6,242 bases of DNA, taken from Frankiaceae bacterium. Lineage in GTDB: Bacteria; Actinomycetota; Actinomycetes; JADGOU01. Of this stretch, positions 3,380 to 6,242 are shown piece after piece. Position 1 is the first letter of the stretch. Every line of letters begins with the position of its first letter. The translations under genes and the position numbers were made by a program. The notes under the pieces are model-generated. The model made no database searches and was not told the origin of the DNA. It saw nothing but the letters and a program-made list of their open reading frames with translations. The stretch covers positions 1 through 6,242 of the forward strand of contig JADGOU010000185.1 in the NCBI GenBank assembly GCA_017882835.1, given 5' to 3'.

Positions 3380-6242
3380 ATGATCGACACCGCAGACCGC
3401 GCCATCGCCATCGTGGGGCTCGAGGCCGTCATGCCCGGCGCTCGCGACGGCGCCACCTTCTGGCAGAACATCAAGAACAAGGTCTACAGCATCAGCGAGG
3501 TCCAGCCCGACCGCTGGGACCCGGCCCTGTACTACGACGCCGACATCGCCGCACCGGACAAGTGCTACACCAAGCTCGGCGGCTGGGTGCGGGACTTCGA
3601 GTGGGAGCCGATGAAGTGGCGGCTGCCCATCCCGCCGAAGGTCAGCGAGCAGCTCGACGACGGCCAGAGGTGGTCGGTCGCGCTGTCCCGTGGCGCGCTG
3701 ATGCAGGCCGGCTGGCCGAAGTGGAACGTCGACGACGAGCGGGTGGCCGTCATCCTTGGCAACGCCATCGGCGGCGAGAAGCATTACTCGACCAGCATGC
3801 GGATCCAGTTCCCGGAGTTCGCCCGTGAGCTGCGCAACGCCCCCAGCTTCCAGGCGGTGCCGGAGAACATCCGCGAGCAGATCATCGCCGAGGCGCACAA
3901 GTCGTTCGTGGCGCTGACCCCGGGCATCACCGAGGACACGATGCCGGGCGAGCTGGCGAACATCATCGCCGGCCGGGTCGCCAACCTGTTCAACTTCCGC
4001 GGGCCCAACTTCACCACCGACGCGGCCTGCGCGTCGGGCCTGGCGGCGATCAACTCCGCCATGTTCGGCCTGGCCAACCACGAGTTCGACGTGGCCGTCA
4101 CCGGTGGCGTCGACCGCAACATGGGGATCGCCGCCTTCGTCAAGTTCTGCAAGATCGGCGCGCTGTCCGCGACCGGCACGCGACCGTTTGACGCCGGTGC
4201 GGACGGCTTCGTGATGGGCGAGGGCGCATCGATCTTCATCATGAAGCGACTGGCCGACGCCGAGCGCGACGGTGACACGATCTATGCAGTGATGACCGGG
4301 ATCGCCGGCTCCAGTGATGGCAAGGGCAAGGGCATCACCGCCCCCAACCCGGTGGGCCAGCGGATCGCGGTCCAGCGGGCCTGGGCCAATGCCAGCGTGG
4401 ATCCCGCGACGGTGGGGCTGATGGAGGCGCACGGCACGTCGACCCGAGTCGGCGACGTCGCCGAGCTCTCGGCAATGGGTGAGGTCTTCGGCAAGGCCGG
4501 GGCCGACGCCGGCTCCATCGCCCTGGGTTCGGTCAAGTCCAACATCGGCCACCTCAAGGCGGCCGCCGGCACGGCCGGCCTGTTCAAGGCCGTCATGTCG
4601 CTGCACGAGAAGGTGCTGCCGCCGAGCCTGAACTTCAACGTGCCCAACCCCAACCTGGATTGGGCCTCATCGCCGTTCAAGGTCAACACCGAGCTGCGGG
4701 AGTGGGCCAACCCGGTCGGCGGCATCCGCCGGGCCGGGGTGTCCGCGTTCGGCTTTGGTGGGACCAACTTCCACGCCGTCCTGGAGGAGCACGTGCCCGG
4801 GCGGTTCCCGGCCAACGGCCGCAAGAGCTTCGCCGGCGCGTCGGTTCCCGCGGCGCAGAGCACCAGCCGCACCGTGACGGCATCGGTGGGCGGCTCCCCG
4901 GCCGCACCCGCCGGCGCCCAGGCCTTGGCCGCGCCCCGCAAGGCGCCCCTGCGCGGGGCGCTCGTCGTCGGTGGCGCGGACGGCAAGGCGGTCGCCGATC
5001 GGCTGGCGGCCGTGGCCGCCCAGGCCGCTGCCGGGCAGGCCCCGGCCCCGGCCGCCCCGGACCCGACCGACTTGCGGGCTCCGGTGCGGGTGGCCATCGA
5101 CTACGTCGACGCCGTCGAGCTCGCCGACAAGGCGGAGAAGGCGCGCAAGGCGCTGGTCAGCGGCGTACCGGCGATGTGGAAGGCGCTGCGGGCCCGGGGG
5201 GTGTTCCTCGGTCGCGGACCGGCGCCGAAGACGGCGTTCCTCTACACCGGGCAGGGCTCCCAGTACGTCAACATGCTCAAGGAGCTGCGGGCCACCGAGC
5301 CGATAGTCGCCGAGACCTTCGCCGAGGCGGACCGGATCATGACGCCGCTGCTCGGCAAGCCGCTGTCGGACTACATCTTCATCGACGGCGACGACCCGGC
5401 GGCCGTCAAGCAGCTCACCTTGCAGCTGCTCCAGACCGAGATCACTCAGCCGGCCGTGCTCACGACCGACCTGGCGCTGACCCGGCTGCTGGACGCCTAC
5501 GGCATCGCGCCGGACATGGTGATGGGCCACAGCCTTGGGGAGTACGGCGCGCTGGTGGCCGCCGGGGTGCTGAACTTCGAGCACGCCCTGGAGGCGGTCA
5601 GCGCCCGGGGCCGCGAGATGGCCAACGTCGACCTCGGCGACAAGGGCGCGATGGCCGCGGTCATCGCGCCGATGCCGGAGATCGAGCGGATCGTCGGCGC
5701 TTCCGACGGGTACGTCGTCATCGCCAACGTCAACAGCAACAGCCAGGCCGTCATCGGCGGCGAGACCCCCGCCGTACAGGCGGCCGTCAAGGTGTTCCAG
5801 GACGCCGGCTTCACCGCGATCTCGCTGCCGGTCAGCCACGCCTTCCACACCCGGATCGTCGCGGCCGCATCCGAGCCGCTGAAGGTCCAGCTGGCTCGGC
5901 TTGGCATCCAGGCGCCGAAGCTGCCGCTGGTGGCCAACGTCGACGGCGAGTTCTACCCCACCGGCGGGCCGGACATCCAGGCCCAGGTCCTGGACATCCT
6001 GGGCAAGCAGGTGGCCTCACCGGTGCAGTTCGTCAAGGGGCTGCGCACGCTTTACGACGCCGGCGCCCGGGTGTTCGTCGAGGTGGGGCCGAAGAAGGCG
6101 CTGCACGGCTTCGCCGAGGACGTCCTCGGCTCTGAGCACGACGATGTGGTGGCGCTGTTCACCAACCACCCGAAGTCCAGCGACGTGGCGGCCTTCAACC
6201 AGGCGCTGTGCGGCATGTACGCCGCTGGCCTCGGCGCGGTCG
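3380..6242 (+). CDS. PfaA-like iterative type I synthase, KS-AT part (runs off right edge)
   Basis: The frame is open from ATG 3380 to the window end, giving 954 residues of an incomplete protein. The ketosynthase (about 8-470) has the nucleophile C217 in Asp-Ala-Ala-Cys-Ala-Ser-Gly, H351 in Glu-Ala-His-Gly-Thr, H391 in Asn-Ile-Gly-His, and ends with Gly-Phe-Gly-Gly-Thr-Asn-Phe-His (458-465). An Ala/Pro-rich linker (about 470-615) follows. The acyltransferase (about 617-935) has Gly-Gln-Gly-Ser (624-627), S718 in Gly-His-Ser-Leu-Gly-Glu, and His-Ala-Phe-His (820-823) with H823 as partner; this motif favours malonyl-CoA. The strings Gln-Gly-Ser-Gln-Tyr-Val-Asn-Met after the AT start and Phe-Thr-Asn-His-Pro-Lys near its end resemble PUFA-synthase PfaA. 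By analogy, tandem ACPs, KR and perhaps DH should follow outside the window. It would elongate an acyl chain iteratively in the cytoplasm. Alternatives are a glycolipid-type (HglE-like) or other secondary-lipid synthase. The KS and AT calls are firm; the PfaA-like subfamily is likely; the product is unknown. Confidence 0.9.
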   Translation, partial: MIDTADRAIAIVGLEAVMPGARDGATFWQNIKNKVYSISEVQPDRWDPALYYDADIAAPDKCYTKLGGWVRDFEWEPMKWRLPIPPKVSEQLDDGQRWSVALSRGALMQAGWPKWNVDDERVAVILGNAIGGEKHYSTSMRIQFPEFARELRNAPSFQAVPENIREQIIAEAHKSFVALTPGITEDTMPGELANIIAGRVANLFNFRGPNFTTDAACASGLAAINSAMFGLANHEFDVAVTGGVDRNMGIAAFVKFCKIGALSATGTRPFDAGADGFVMGEGASIFIMKRLADAERDGDTIYAVMTGIAGSSDGKGKGITAPNPVGQRIAVQRAWANASVDPATVGLMEAHGTSTRVGDVAELSAMGEVFGKAGADAGSIALGSVKSNIGHLKAAAGTAGLFKAVMSLHEKVLPPSLNFNVPNPNLDWASSPFKVNTELREWANPVGGIRRAGVSAFGFGGTNFHAVLEEHVPGRFPANGRKSFAGASVPAAQSTSRTVTASVGGSPAAPAGAQALAAPRKAPLRGALVVGGADGKAVADRLAAVAAQAAAGQAPAPAAPDPTDLRAPVRVAIDYVDAVELADKAEKARKALVSGVPAMWKALRARGVFLGRGPAPKTAFLYTGQGSQYVNMLKELRATEPIVAETFAEADRIMTPLLGKPLSDYIFIDGDDPAAVKQLTLQLLQTEITQPAVLTTDLALTRLLDAYGIAPDMVMGHSLGEYGALVAAGVLNFEHALEAVSARGREMANVDLGDKGAMAAVIAPMPEIERIVGASDGYVVIANVNSNSQAVIGGETPAVQAAVKVFQDAGFTAISLPVSHAFHTRIVAAASEPLKVQLARLGIQAPKLPLVANVDGEFYPTGGPDIQAQVLDILGKQVASPVQFVKGLRTLYDAGARVFVEVGPKKALHGFAEDVLGSEHDDVVALFTNHPKSSDVAAFNQALCGMYAAGLGAV

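Noticed and set aside
3257..4606. 449-codon − strand open frame opposite the ketosynthase
   Set aside because: It is the antisense shadow of the KS coding sequence, which carries an intact catalytic triad on the + strand.
4660..6135. 491-codon + strand frame overlapping the acyltransferase
   Set aside because: Its translation is Gly/Arg/Ala repeats typical of an out-of-frame read through GC-rich DNA. The frame from 3380 gives the KS-AT protein.
3380..6242. Enediyne polyketide synthase (PKSE)
   Set aside because: PKSE shares the PUFA-like KS-AT order, but the N-terminal KS and AT-border strings here look closer to PfaA, and no enediyne accessory gene is visible. It is not fully excluded without the C-terminal domains.
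1..6242. CRISPR array, tRNA, rRNA, insertion sequence or phage attachment site
   Set aside because: No regularly spaced repeats, cloverleaf, transposase frame or terminal inverted repeats with target duplication were seen.

Overview
The window is high-GC DNA whose real genes all lie on the + strand and have G/C-rich third codon positions. The gene content (a RicT-like PSP1 protein beside a small membrane protein, then a lipid or polyketide locus) fits an actinomycete (Actinomycetota). Nothing in it fixes the genus.

Layout. Bases 1-234 hold no gene I can support. They carry a 9-bp inverted repeat (28-71) and a very G-rich tract with G-quadruplex potential (79-111). A small membrane protein of unknown function follows (235-594). 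A 268-aa PSP1/RicT-family protein (657-1463) comes next, with the two Cys-rich signatures of that family. A stem-loop 12 nt after its stop (1476-1506) probably closes this housekeeping-type block. A 200-bp gap then leads into a second block.

Second block. This is a probable operon. A 560-aa acyl-CoA dehydrogenase with a long C-terminal extension (1664-3346) is followed after 33 bp by the start of a large multidomain synthase (3380 to beyond 6242). The visible 954 residues of the synthase form a ketosynthase, an Ala/Pro-rich linker and a malonyl-type acyltransferase, all with intact catalytic residues. The sequence style matches the PfaA subunit of polyunsaturated fatty acid (PUFA) synthases and their 'secondary lipid' relatives more than modular or enediyne polyketide synthases. 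The ACP, ketoreductase and dehydratase domains expected of such a protein would lie to the right of the window.

Working model (inference): the synthase iteratively condenses malonyl units into a long acyl or polyene chain, and the co-transcribed flavin dehydrogenase introduces or adjusts a double bond in a starter, intermediate or product. The product is unknown. This pairing of a long acyl-CoA dehydrogenase with a PfaA-like synthase in an actinomycete is the most interesting thing in the window.
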